A stretch of 64,000 bases of DNA, from positions 25,199,234 to 25,263,233 of the forward strand of contig JACBWW010000008.1 of NCBI GenBank assembly GCA_020086605.1. Reading direction: 5' to 3'. Below are positions 40,701 to 55,700 of this stretch, piece after piece. The translations under genes were made by a program, and so were the position numbers. The stretch comes from Lanius collurio (taxonomy: Eukaryota > Chordata > Aves > Passeriformes > Laniidae). The notes beneath the pieces were generated by a model that was given only the letters and a program-made list of their open reading frames with translations, was not told the origin of the DNA and did not search any database. Numbering within the stretch: position 1 is the stretch's first letter; each line of letters opens with the position of its first letter.

Positions 40701-43700
40701 CACAAAAGAGCCACATGGCTACAGCTCTGCGTCCCAGAACTGCTTTCCTGCTCCAAAACACTCAATAAAACTTATTCTAGGAAAAAGACAGACCTACTCA
40801 GTTGTTCACCTCAGAAATCCAAGCCACATCCATGAGAAAAATAACAATATGTTTAACTGATGGAATATTTGAACTTTCCACATTGTTTCTGGGATACAAT
40901 ATCTCACAGTAAGCCGACACTTTCCCAAGATTATAATGCTTTTCACATTCTGCCCCCTCCCCCCCCCCGGCTTTTCTTTTAATGAAACATTGGATGTCCC
41001 AGCCAAGACATTCTTCTTCCATCTTATTCCTAACAACTTCTAGATTTTTTTTTTAAAGCAGATGCAGTAAATTAAGGCAGGCCTTGGGGAAAGTGAGACA
41101 TATAAAGATGGCTAAATCAATCTTTTTCTCTTTTACAGATGTGTAGCAAAATATCATTTATTTATTAGTGTGAACACAGTCAACCATAGAACCACAATCT
41201 AGATTTATGCTGGTTTCAAACATGAGGCAGAAGGGCAGGACTAGGTCAGCAGAGATGCCCAACAAGCATATCCCAGGCCACATACAGCTACTTGAGTTTT
41301 AAATGGGTCTTTTCACCTAACATACCTGCAGTAAAATAAAATAGCTCACACTGACAATATTTAATTGCAAAAGTTGTAATTTTTAGCAAATTTAGAAAGC
41401 CTTCCAAGATGACAGGCTCAAGGTGACAAAAGTATGAGTTATCAAGCTGCAAGAATACAAACAAACCAGAAATCTCCTTTTTAGTCACAACTGAGCAAAG
41501 CTGTTGAAAGTGATCCCATAAGAGACAGACAACATCTCAGAGCTGTGATCACAGCTGACAAGACAGACAGGTTCCCAAGGCATGAGTTACACTCTCCAAA
41601 TGTCTGCTTCCCCAACCCCCCTTCAGCCACCCCTACTGAAGTAAGCATATCTCCTTTCCTCTCAATTATAATCCACAAAAGCAATGAAAGTGTACTTTCT
41701 GGGTTTAGTATATCAATTAAAATTTGTCAGATCTACATACGTCAGCTGAATTCAGGAGTTTCTCAATATATTCCCTGAGTAGGCAGTTGCAGGCTATATC
41801 AGATGCTTTCCTTAAGTCTCTGTAAACATGATCCCCAGGCTTTCAATCTATGTGACAGCTCTTCAACAACACTTCCCGTGGTGTAGAAATGGATGCTGTT
41901 TCAGTAATGAGCACACTGATGCAAAACAAGATTAACTTGTGAAATCTGAGGTTTTAATGTTTACATGATTACACTCTTACATGATTTCCTCAGTGTGTGA
42001 ATTTCTAACTCAGCAACATATACATGTATCATTAGCAGACATGAAACACTCCTTCTTTTCTCTCAATCCTAATTAACCAATTATAAATACAGCAGCCTAA
42101 CTTTACTTGCCATAACCAGGACATCTAACTGACAATTGTATTTAACTGTCCTGTGCATCCATTATATTCTCATCTGTTGCAATTAAGGCCTTTTTCTGGG
42201 TGACAAGTCTTCAGGATTTCTTTATCTCTCACACTCAGCAATGGTTCAAAGCATTTCAATAATCTCTCACATGTATAGAGATTATAGAGAAGCTTACCTA
42301 GTTACTTGTCATTACTGAAGACATAAAAGACTTGGCTTTTTTTTTTTTTTTAATACTCTGTAATTTTTCTTGAGCAACTATATTACAATGGAAAATCTAC
42401 ATAATCAGGAGGGGAAAAAAAAGGTATATAATTATTTTTAAAGTTTATGGAATCTTCAATGAACCATGCATTATATTATGCAATTATGAATGAAAATAAA
42501 AATACAAGTGTGAAGCACTTAGAAAATGCTCAGATATTGGAAAAGAGCAGTCTTAGAAGAGAAGTCATACAGTGGTGTAGCCAGTTAAGATGAAAAATTA
42601 TTTAGTATTTTGTTAACTGCAATTGATACAAAAAACTTGATTTCTATTAAAAAAAGAAATCTAAAACATTTATTCAGAAGGCAATGAGGAAAGGCACCTG
42701 ATATATTTGACCATACATGTGTTTAGACAAAACAAGGAAGCAAGCAGGCTAGCCTGTCCCAGAGATGTCTCCGATCCATTGTAGAGATGTCTCTGATCCA
42801 TGCTTCCTTCACCAGGAAGGACATTCAATTTCTAAGAATATTGTTGACCACAGAAACAATTTCTTCTTGTTTAAGCTTATTCAGCAAGAAATATTTCAGG
42901 AAACCATTTTAGAAAGATGACTTCTTAACAGCATTACTAAATATTTGCCTAAAGGTTTGAAAATGAGACCCCAGCTGAACGTTTGGCTGCACGATCGAAC
43001 TTTTGCATTTGAGAAAATAACCTATCTTGACCACAAAAATGATAAATATTACTAATAAAAATAGCTTTTGGAAACTATTCAGTTGGCTTCCTTTGGGGAT
43101 ATTTACACTGCATGAGAAAAACATACAAGGATGCAAAAGAAACTTTCTTCTGTATCTTCTCATAATTTATCTAACCCATCTCACGTTATCCTAGCAAATT
43201 TAAATTTTTCCTCCTTAGTACTATCATAAATATGGCTTTTGTAAACCAACAAAAAAGACCACTCCTCCTTTTGCCTCTTTCAAAGTTAAATTAATCAGTC
43301 TTAGACTTGCCCAGTTGTTGAAGGTTTCTTTGCCTTCCAGAAAACAATCAAATGTGATCAATGTTATTTTGCAAAAATCTCATTAAAGATTCAGCTAAGA
43401 TATACTAGAACTCCACTGAAAGTCCACTGATTTCTTCAAACTCATCTATGTCAACACTGCATGTTTCATATAATTTAAAAGTAGCTTTTGACCTACTGGC
43501 AATAAACAAACAAAACTATAAACAGAAAGAATCTATAAAGAAGCTACTCAGTTGTCTTCAAAAAGCAACTATGACAGACACATTCCCAGCTTATTCCCAA
43601 TTATTCAATATAATTTCTCATATTCTTTAAGTCTTCAGTGTCCCCAAAGCTTAAACCATTTTTGTGGTCCAACAGAGGCACAGTGCAAATAGAGTGAAAT

Positions 43701-46700
43701 ATAAAAACTGAAAATACACAAAAATCTACATAAAGTTAACATTTCTGGTTCAGTAATCCTTGAGCCAAAAAAGGTGTATTTTGCAGTGAGTTATCAAAGA
43801 AAGCTGTATAATAAAATCTATTTGCTTGTTGAAAATAGCAGCTAGTGTATATATATTCTAAGAGGATGGCTGTATTTCTCTAAGAAATAAAAGTATTTTC
43901 ACTAAACTCCTTGTAACATATCAAGCTATTATTTCCTCTACATTATTTGATTTTTTTCTCATAAAAATGTAGTGTAAACCATCATGCTGTATTTTCTCTG
44001 CATATTATTTAAAAACATATAATTTTTTTAAACTATGGATTTTGTTTTATTTATTCAGATGGAAAGATGAAGATGAAAGAATGCCACAGTTAAAGGGGTG
44101 ATAGATGTCCACATGAAGCAAGTCAGTGATAAAATAAGCATTCTTATCCCTGAGCCTCAGTTGTTTACAATGCTGCATGAAGTGGCAGAGATTATTAGCT
44201 CAGTAAACTTAGCCTGATTTTCAAGGACAATACATAAGTGAATTTTTTTTTTTAAGTCCCTAGAAAACAAAAATTGCCATCATCATTCAATGCATATTTC
44301 TAAGAGAACATGGTTTTGAGAAGTTAAAGGAAACTCCCTTTCTTCTGTTTACAGGTCAGCTGGACACTTCAGGATGATGGGTGATACACTTTTTTTTAAT
44401 ATTCCAAGACACGTTGCTATTAATCTGCAAGATGCAGAGTTCCTAAATGCCCTTAATTTCAGTTATCTTTAGCTCAGAATTTTACCTGATAAGTTCACCA
44501 ATTCCAGGATTAAGCCTCAGACCTATATATGAGCAAAATGAAAATGTAAGGAGCTGGCTGGAAAAGAATTAAAACAAAGGCAACTCAAGAACGTAATGTT
44601 CTTTTCAAGCAATATTCTTATCTCGGTTCCAGGGTTCCAGGGTTCCTTCTTTGATGTTGCTTTTTTCTCAAAATAGTTTTATATATTTGACTAGCTAAAT
44701 AAGCAAACCTACACAAATGAAAACATTACACACTTGCAAGCAAAAAACTGACAAAGCAGGAAAAAATTTTCAAAAATTGCCTATAGTGGTTTACACTAAA
44801 AGAACAGAGTGTTCCAAGCTTGCCTTCAGAGCAGCAATCAAGTACTTAAGCATTAGATAGAGAGGAAAAAGCTTGTAATACCCTTTAGAGAAAAAGTTGC
44901 TTGCCATTCTACGGTGCAATTTCTGATAAAATTTCAAACATGGGTCACTTTTAAAATTAGTTTTCTTTTTTAATAGATCTTAAAACCAAATTACTATTTT
45001 AAGTGTGAGAGGAAAAAATTCTTTTTGTTTGCTATTAACATCCTTAAATCGATCAATCCCTTCTGTCTTATGTAATATAAATAATAAGATTATTATTAAA
45101 CGTATGGAAATATAAAAATGTCTGAATTGATATACAAGATTCCTTCAAACAGGCTGCAGGATTTCCACAAAAATTTATCTCTGAGGATACAGAACTGTTA
45201 CAGAATTTTTCATTCTGCAGTTATCCTTCTCCTCTACAACTGATGTTTTCTATTGGCTTCAAACCCTTCTTTCCTCTTCTTTTTCTATTTTCATTATGTA
45301 GTACCTCTGTCTGCTACAATTCTCTTTGACCAGTAGCATCCCTAGAATTCTTCTCCATCCAACAAAAAAGATTCCTTTAATTTTCTCATTCTAGCCTCCC
45401 TGTTTCACTTACACCCAGTAACTTTGTATTTCTTCTCCACCAGCAACGGCATCCACAGCGCACAGGGAGACAGAGCTTTAACAAACAGCAATTCATGCAT
45501 CTCAAAACCTTATTCAGGTACCCACTTTTCCATAAATCTCTGTGTTTCTCTCTTAGTCTCTCTCTCTTTTGCCTTTTCACTCAATACTGCCTTCTCCTCC
45601 ACCCTCACTCCTTGTCAATTCTGCTATATTCCATCTTCAAAATGCAACTTAAATTCCCTCCCAAGTCTCAGGGTTATCCCTGACAAATACAGTACACCAC
45701 CCCTACTGTCATCAAGCTCAGGAAAAAAGCGTCTATTTTCTGGTTCCCCTTCTTCATTGTTCAATGACATCCAGTTTCTCCTGAACACCATCTAAATGTT
45801 GGCTCCCTCCTTCACTAGTTCATGATTACCCTTCAATTTCCCTGGCTATTCATGCTACTCAATCCCTTGGTCACTGAGCTTCTCACTCTACAGTGTATTT
45901 TTAAACACCTTATTCACAACCATGACATCCAATATTTTCACACCACTGAACTGTCTTCCAAAAGAAGGTACATCATTGTCTCTCTGCTGAACATCTTAGT
46001 TCACCTCAACATCAGTTTGTGACTGTTAAGCTGGCTGTAATACAAATTCAACATGGTGAAAGCTGTTCCTGATTTTCTTACACGGATACCATATCTTCTC
46101 AATTTCCCTGGAAGATCTTTACCTTTAAAGGTTACGTCCTTTAACCATTCATCATAAGAAAAATGTTGTTACATGCATCCCAATGTGTCATCTCCCTTCT
46201 GTCACACATTGTAAAACATACTGTAATAAATCCAACCAATAACCCACTGTCAGGATCATTACTATGTTTTCCCTCTTTGTTTCCTTGATTATGGTTCTTT
46301 ATTTTAGGGGTCCACTCTTGCCTCATTTTGTCTTCTTTACCAGCTGTATTTCACCATGAATTAAAAACACAGACTTTCAATAACAGCAAATACAGACCAT
46401 TCATTTAATCTGCAAGCACACCTGTGTTTTTCTCACAAAATAAAAGAAAACCAAAATCAAACCCAACAAAATCACCGCTCCTTTTTGTGCAACACATGTG
46501 GAAAACAGGTTAAAAAATGACCAAAAAAAAGTGTGGGACACAAATAGGAACTGAGTTTGAAAATTGCCTTGTTTTTGTTTGCTGGTGTAAACCTCTTACC
46601 ATCTTGACACTGAAGAATCCATTTTCTGACATAGCCATCTTTGGTTATGAAGGAAGAGAAAACTGAAGTTTGTTTTACACGTGCAGACTGACAGCACCAC

Positions 46701-49700
46701 ACATTATTGCAGTGCTGCCTTGCCCTCCCACCTCAATGCAATGGCCAAGAAACCACAGTGACCTGTCCGGAATACAGAAAATATTCCTACAACCTCTGCC
46801 AACTCCTACCCAGTTTGGCAACACACTTCAACACATCAAATATTGAAATCAAGCAGGCATTCTCACATTTGTGACAAGTAACAACGGCTGACAATGCAAT
46901 GCTTTCTGCTGACTACAGCAGGTGTCCCTACTTCTGAAAAATCACTCAGGCTCTTCAAGGCAATCTTGAATACATGCCTCCTTGAATACTCCTGTCACAA
47001 GGGCAGGGATGCACTTCCTGTCCTAGTTCTGCTCTTGTGAGCCCTGCTGAAACAGCACCTATAAACACCTGCACAGTGTACTCTGATAGCCTCAACAGGA
47101 TGAAGTTTGCTTTATCCTTTAGGAAATAGGGAGATCAGATCTTTAGGAAATAGGGAGATCAGATCTTGGGCTCTCCAAGTGAGACCACAGAACTGCATAA
47201 TGGTGAGGACAAAAAGCAGGCTAGTGAGCTAGGATGCAGTGCCATTTACATTTTCATACCAGGGAACACAGTGATCACAGCAGCTACACTCATCAGGAGC
47301 TCCTATTGTCCATAAAAACAACACAGAGTCCATGATCATACAACAAAATAAGTTTCTACAGTAATTCTCTCTTTGTATGTGAATTAGCATAGTACTTTAT
47401 AACTTGGCCACCCTATCCCAACCTCTACAAAATGCACTAAATATAAAATGAAATTTAGTACTGATTGTGGGTGACTGCTTTGAGCACAAAACAGTCACAA
47501 GCCAAATCTCAAAGTGATACATATACTCAATGCAAAGTGAAACAGTAACCATAAAGGCATATTTTAAAAACTCCACATACTGCTTAATCTAAATGAAAAT
47601 TACATATGCTGAAATATCTAAGAATACATCGTTTAAATTACTGCTTAAAAAGATTATACACATTCAGGAATTCTATTGAACTAGAATGTCATTATATGTC
47701 TCTGGACATACTTAGACACATTGTATATGTATTTACACATAATGTGTGAAACACATAGGACATGGGTAGTCATATCCAACTCCAAGTCTAGTTCTCTGTC
47801 TCATGAGAAATTTAGAACTTGGTTTAAGGAAACCAGCTGTTTCACGGATGTATCTCATTTCAGTCTGTGTAGTATCACTGCAGTCATACATTAAATAAAG
47901 CACAGCTGGACTATGCTCCACCTATTTCACCACCCTCTCTGCTAACTGTTTAGCACTAACATCTGTGGAAAACAAACTTTAGGAAATAGGGAGATCATGA
48001 AAAATTCCCCTTTATTTTAAAATATTTTGCACTGGGAAAAGTTTTGCTTACTTATGAAGAAAGCTTCACATGTATTCAATCAGGTCTTAATTATGAGATT
48101 TATACCTAGAGTTGCAAGAAACCTGCTCACTGAAGCTGTCTTATAAAAAATCTAATATTATTACAAATACTTTTAATTTCGTATGATTGGTTTAGTTCTC
48201 TACCTGCTGCCAAGATATGTTTTAGCTGTACAGTTTACCTGCTCACTGATAATCAGGGACACAAAAATAACTTGTTTGGCTTATAATCTTATTATGAACT
48301 CTCTAGGAATGCCATTCAAATATTTTCAGTTAAAGTTAACCAGAATTATGTTCTTTAGGAATTGAGGACAGTCTCCAGAGTATTGTGGCCAATTATTTAA
48401 ACTGTATCCTCAAAGAAGTGCACTTTTAATGGATGTAACCATGAAACAAACTCTCTGAATAGAAAAAGTTGGTTTTTATCAAACTTCCTGAGTCAAATGT
48501 ACATACAAAAGCTATGCCTCACTATAACTTATCTTCTGCAAACCTGTATGTTTCATGGCTCAGAAGCCATTTCCTACATTTTTTGGTTTTAATCCACGTG
48601 TTCAAGCTGTAACAACTTTCCTTTTTTAAATATTTTAAAGTATAGGAGTTTTAGGCTTCTCTAATAAAATAAACTTAATGACCAAGAGATGTACAGAAAT
48701 GGACTTGTCACTGCTTTCAGCAAATTCACAGCATAATTCTGCTGTTCACCTCTTCACAAGCTTCAAGAAACAGTGACCTACTATGAAGCATATTTAGATA
48801 CTTTTGGACACAAAACCAGTTGCCTAATAGACACATCAAGCACAATGTTCTTTTCATAATTTACAAACCCTATCAAACTCCAGACCACTGAAGCGTTCAG
48901 TTTGCTTGAACAATGCATATACCACCGTATCTAAAAGCCATTTCTCTGATAAGTCAAACCAGTCTGGAGCTCACTTCTTGTTAGATCAGAATGTAGAATT
49001 TGTACTTCCCACTTTTTGCCTCTGCATAAAAGGAAAACTTCCTCTAAAATAACAAAGCTAGTTCAAGAAGGCTCTTTTACTTTTTTCCATTATTTTTCAT
49101 TATTTCATCTTTCTATATCATTATTCATGTTATATTAATATTAATAGCACTACAATATTAATAAAGCCAATTATATTGCTATAATGCCTACTCTTCTCAA
49201 ATTGTCATTTTGAAATTATTTCTGTAAGTTACTACTTTTAGTTTTCCAAATAATAAACCAAAGAGAGATATATAATCCTTGTGGGATAAGCCCTTTTCCT
49301 TTAACCATACACGAATCTAAAGTGAAATCCTTTAAGCTATTTTCATTGGGGTGTGACAGACTTCAAGATTTAGAATTGCCTTTCATCATTATATTAGATA
49401 GTGCAAACATTTAGATCATTCTTAACTATAAACTGTTTATTACATAAGAGAGAAATGCACTTAGAAATACAGCAGGGCACATTTTATCTCAGCATATGAT
49501 TGTCAGATTCTTTACTGTGGCTGGCTTCAGGGTACAGATAGTGATGTACTGGCTAAACCAGACATATACAAAAAGGAATAATATATGAATCTGTTAATAT
49601 TTGCTGCTGGCAAGCTTGTGTGTGATTTCCAGTTTCTGGAACAGAGGTCTGGCACATATACATACGGAGTGAAAGGGTGGAATATTATGGATATGGAAAA

Positions 49701-52700
49701 CTTACCTTAAGTTTGAAAGGGGAATATAGTATATTTGGATATCCTTCATCTTGTATTTACACAAGAAATTTCCAGATGTAGCCAGACTGCCCTCTTCAAA
49801 GCATGAAGCATGTTACATACTTGGGGGAAATTGGAAGATTTGCCTGATGTTTAGCTATAGTAGTGATATTCAGCAAATTTAAGAACAGTCATTGTAAACT
49901 GTTTCTATTAAATATTGACATTTCACTGGAATATTTTTAATGCTGTGAAGATATCAATATAAACATTAAATTCTATATATATAAAAGAATCATCCAAATA
50001 GACAAGTGAATAATCCATAGTAAAAAAAAGATATAAATAAAATCTAGCTAGTGTGAAAAAAAGCATAATCCTGAAACGGTGTCATAGACAAGATACCAAA
50101 GACACACAATGAACTGGTTGAAACTGCATCTAAAAAGGCATATACACATTAGTGAAGTTTTCTTGTGGATAGACATAAGACATTTCAGGAATTAATTACT
50201 GAGAGCCATGTCTTTTGCATGTCAGCATATGCAAAACGCATCCTGTAACTGCAAAGATCCAACCACCTCATCTTCTTAACACATGGGTATATATCCCCCT
50301 CAAAGGACCTTCCAATTAACGGAAAAAATATTTACAGCAAGTCTCAGATCTTACTACTAGTTTTCATTACTCTGTCTTGGCAGCATCAGCTGTAAAATCC
50401 ATCATGAACAGCAAAATAAAGTTTGCAAAAAAAATTTCCAAATAAGATCTGGACTTCCCATTCCAAAAAAGAAAAAGAAGTATCTCACACAATAATTTTT
50501 CATCATCTAAATCTGTGTCCTTAGTTGTAACAGTATTTTTTCAAAATGGCTCCTGTACTTGTAAAACTTTTCACCTAAAAACTCTACCTTAAAACTTCCA
50601 ACAGCATACCACAAAACTAAAGCTTAGAGAAACCCTTTCAAAGCAAACAATCACTAAATATAGAAATGTATTTATCTTACATCTATAAATCATGCAATTA
50701 TTTGGAAAATACTTTTAACATGACTATTTGTAATTAAAATGTACAGAGCTTAGATCTGTTTAATTTCAGTACATACTGCGACATCCCACTTTCTTCCCCT
50801 TATATTTTGAGGATAGGGTGGCTTAAGGGTGTGTGGAAAAGAGGTTATTAGGATTACCATTTGACTTTGGGGAATATTCATGTGGGCACTACATTATTAT
50901 AGTGCTGAATTTCAATATTTGTGTTAATTTTAAGTTCTGCAAAACCACTTTGAGCTTTATCTTAGTAATTTAAACTGATCACAATACATAAATTATTCTA
51001 GCAATTTAAAATCAGAGTATGGTTTTAAAACCAGGAAAAATGAAAATGTTAGCAAAGCAGTAATTCAGCAATACTGTAGCAAATGCCCACTTTTGAGCTG
51101 AAAAATTGAGTTAAAACTATGGCTAAGTCTTCTATGAAACAAGAAAGTAAAGAAATGGAGGTTAATCCTTTCCAATAAAAATATTTCCATGAGCACAGAA
51201 TAGATTTGCTAATGAGAATTATGCTGAAAATCAGAAAACACTGTATCTTTCATGTTCATACTTGCACTATATAAAAAGATAAACCTATTACAGATATAAA
51301 AGACAAACCTATTACAGAGGTATTTGTCAAAACTAATTCTTTACTATTTATAGTGCAGCCAGCAGATAGGTAAAAGCTTATAAAAACTACTCAAAGTTTA
51401 TAACCAAATTTAATATAGCTAGAAGAAAAAGAACAAACCCAGACAAGATTTTGGGTGTACAAGCTGTTTTCTCAAAGGCATTTAAAAGACATGACTACTT
51501 CTTACAAACTCCATCTCCCTAACATCCTTACTAATGTTTTTGTATCACAGCTGCAATGATACACCATAAAATATGTGATTTGTGAAACTGTGAAACATGA
51601 TTCAGCCTGCCATACAGAGAAGTTGTTTATGCAGTCCTGTGCTAAATGCACCCAGGAAAAGATGGGCAAAAAAAATCACATAACAGGTAGCCTCACCAGG
51701 TGGTTTGAAAGATTGGCTAAGAAGTCTAGCTTTTTTACCCCAAAAAATCCCATTTGTAACCAATGAAAAACATCTCAATCCTTTCCTGCTTATTGTGGAA
51801 AATGAGGGGAGCTTTTCTGTCCATTGAACAGATTTCAAGCAATTTTAACTCACAATATGCTTCAAAAATTACTTCAGTCTTTCCCTATCCGTCTGAATGA
51901 GATGCTCCCATTCCTGGACAGGAAAACCAGGCACACAAAGGTTTACTGACGGCAAGACACTCTGCATTCTTGATACTAAAGACTGACTCCATGGATTAGT
52001 TTGTTCAGAAATATGTACTACTAATGGCTTGCAAAAAGCCCTGAATGGGCAAGCACAGACAAGATGAGGAATTTGAACTTATGTGAACTGTAGGTAAACC
52101 CAGGGGTTTTACTGCACTGCCCTGTGAATCAAAAATGTTCAAGGTCCTTTCTTATTTTGACCACTAAGGCTCTGTACTTGCCAGACGCTTTTCTCCATGT
52201 CTCAGAACATTTAAATTGAGAGTGTTCTAATGTGTTGTGTTATGATTGACTATTTCACACTGTTGTTTCCACTATTCATTCAAAGTTTGAAGGAAGTTAT
52301 TTTTTATGTCCTTTGAAGCTGTTATTTTAAGCCAAGTTGACAGTGTTCATAATATTTCAAACACGCTGACAGATCACTCTGCTAATGTGCACTGTAAATG
52401 CACATGTACGTGAACCTTAAAGAAAAAACATGCACTGACAAAATAACATATGTGAGAAAATAACACAGATTTATGACAAAACAAAAAAATCCTCTGAGGC
52501 AGGTGATTATAATGGATCATGATCCTGCTGAGGAAGTTTGGAAAAAGACAAAGCAGAGCCGGAATGCATTTGGCTAACTTCAGCATTAGCAAGTTACCAA
52601 TGTCAGTGTCACGAATTAAGAAAAAAAATCTTCCTCCAAAAGTTCCAAAAGTGTTTTTACTTCACTGCATACAGCTGGGAGATTTGGAATCATACCAAAA

Positions 52701-55700
52701 AAGAGCAGAAGTAAAAAACTGAATGAAATATTCATGGTGTTCACTACTAGTCAGAACTAAAGAAGTGAACTGATCACACACTAAAATCACTCCCTAGGCA
52801 CAGCAACATAATTAAAAAATTAAAAAAAAGCAGGTACTGAAATGGTTCAAAAGTGGTTTGGAAAAAAACAACTAACTGATGAAGATAACTTACAACAAAC
52901 AGCTAGATTGACTTCAACAGGATGGATAAAATATGACACAGAGAATATCTTGCCTTCCTCTAAATTAAAAATCAGAAATTATTTAATTACACCATTCTAG
53001 ACCAAGTTCTACACTGTGGAGGAGTGTACAACATAAGTGATGTGTCTGTGGTGATGGGGATGCCACTGCACAACAGGTTCATTTTTAATTTCTTTGTACT
53101 TTGATAGACACATGGGTAGGATTCCTGTAGATAGGTATAACAAGTAACATGTGAAGCAGAGAATAATAAACCTATATCAGCAGTCAGAAATTATGAGCAA
53201 AGGAGATTTGTGGGGCCTTTTTAGGTAGCTTCTCTTGCCAATTGGTATGATAGCTTCCCACCAACACTGCCCAACTGTGCCTGCTTTTTTTGCTCTTAGA
53301 AAGGGCCAAGAGACACTCCTTCCTTCTCGGGAACTGCTGCCTCATACTTTAATAGGACACAACACAATGGGCAGGAACTGATGCACACAAGTTCCACCTG
53401 AACATGATAAAGAACCTCTTTACTGTGCAGTGACTGAGCACTGAACAGATTGCCTGGAGAGGCTGAGGAGTGTCCCTCACTGAAGATACCCAAGAATGAT
53501 CCGGACACAATCCTGTGCCGTGTGCTCTGGGATGGCCCTGCTTGAACAGGGAGGTTGGACCAGATGACTCACTATGCTCCCCCTCCAGCCTGACCCACTC
53601 TGTGATTCTATGCTGCATTGATGAGCCTTTTTCTCTGGGAAAGCAGGGAATTTACATTTTCACAGAAGCAAACAGAAGGCCCCTCTAGAAGGCTCTGTGT
53701 TTTACAATAGGTTGTACTCAATTCAAAAATAAATGCATCTAAGAACTTTCACAGATGACCAGGATAACAGGCACTATGAATATGTATCTAGTGAGAGCCA
53801 TAATATCTGGGTGGAACATCTTCACGGATTTTGCTTGTACTGTTACTGTCATATGAAGCAATAGTGGTTTGGGCACTCAAGATCAGCACTGAAATGTCAT
53901 TTATATGCTTGCATAAAGGAAAAGTCAAATTCAGAGAGTCACAGCATGCCTTTATTGGGTCACCCCAGTCATGACAGTACCATCAAGTAAGACACAGTCA
54001 GTTTTGAACAACTTCCTGAATCTTTCCTTCCTGCTGTGTATGGACCAAGCATACAGCATAAATAGTGATGCCAGAATCATTCCAAACTGATCAAGTATAA
54101 GAAAATATGGTGATTATTTTATGCTTTCAAACACTAGTGACTTTTGTTACTGACTCAATAGAGCCTTGTCAAGATAAACACAAATGATGTCTCAATTTTG
54201 ACTTGGAAGCTAGTTGTACTGTAGCACAGCAAAATCTGTATACATACAGCTCTACACTGGTTTTAACAGAACCAAATGGTATTTGCTGATGGGAATTAAC
54301 AGCCTTCTGTTCAAAAATCAGAAATTAATATTTCTAGTATATATATCTCTAAGAAGCTTAAGCCTCACACCTCTATCCTCCACAGCTTTATCCATTTTCC
54401 TACACACAACTTGTACCCGTAGAACTGGACAAATTTGTAGTAGCTTATCAATTTCTTCTTCATAATGCAAGCATCTCTGTATCCTGTCAGGCCAGTAAGT
54501 GCTTTCATCATTCTACTGCAGGAGTCAGTCTCATATTCTTCTTTTTAACTATTATGTCAAACATATGTTCCATTTGAAAAATTTTTGCGTATTCCTTCCC
54601 CACACCCAAATACAAGATGAAGGCTTTGTCTAATTGTTTAATCAAAATGCCTTTTGAAACACTTGATTTTAACTTTACACAGGGATCTCCAGAGGACACC
54701 AGCAGTTTTAGGTAAAAATACTACTAAAAACCCAATTTACCTGCTCCTTTATCTATAAAGCTTGCACACTTCTTAATGAAACCAACAAAGGCAAAGACAA
54801 AATTCTTTAGACATTGAAAATACAAACCCAAGAACATAACCAACTTAATTTTCACTAGAAAATCACTTTAGTCTTGCCTTGTTATGCAAGGGTCACCCAT
54901 TGGAAATTGCACAAGATGCACAGGATATATCTTTAAATTACTCATAATCACCCTAAACTGCACTCAATCAGCATTGCAATATGTCATCTTACAGACACAG
55001 AAAAGTTCAAAAGGAAAAGCACATGAAAAAGCAGACTACCAAGAGCACTATTGTTAAAACTACACCAGAAAGCTTAATATTTCAATACTGTATATGTTAA
55101 AATAAACAACATACACAGGTGATGAAAGCCAGTCTCTGAAAAATTTATTATTCTGTTAGAACAAGTTTACACTTAGGATGAATTCTCAAGCTTCATGCCA
55201 TTAGGAAGTTTTACTGGGTTTATAGTGGAAATAAAAACAGAAATAAAAATAGATGACAATCCCAAAATACAGGCTGTGCTTGGAGTATGGTGCACAGGCT
55301 TTCTTTTCCTTTTAAATCTATGCATTTCCTCCTGCCTCCAGCAATCAAATCTTTATAAAAAGCTCCCTAGATTGTCTGTTTTCCTTTTTAAAATCAAATA
55401 TTTTGAAATATGAAGTTGAACAGACTCATGCAACCCGTACTACTAGTTCGGTTTTACTTCCACAAAGCCATCCTACTGGGATTGTACAGCTTTCAGAGAT
55501 TTATGACATCAGTTTCATGATCCTGCTCTTCTTGCCTCATTTCCTCTGTATTCTCACTTAGGCTTAAAAAAAAAATGACCCTATTTCCATTTTCTCCTCC
55601 AATGCATGCCATTGGTACTCATCCCACCAAAGTGAAAGGGACTTTCACTTCTTTGCATAAGATGGGCATAAAGAGAGGGTATGGATGATTTACAAGAATG

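Noticed and set aside
45424..45795. + strand open frame of 123 codons, the joint longest in the window
   Set aside because: It lies in a pyrimidine-rich domain, which naturally lacks stops and gives Ser/Leu/Phe-rich reading; no motif or homology was recognised.
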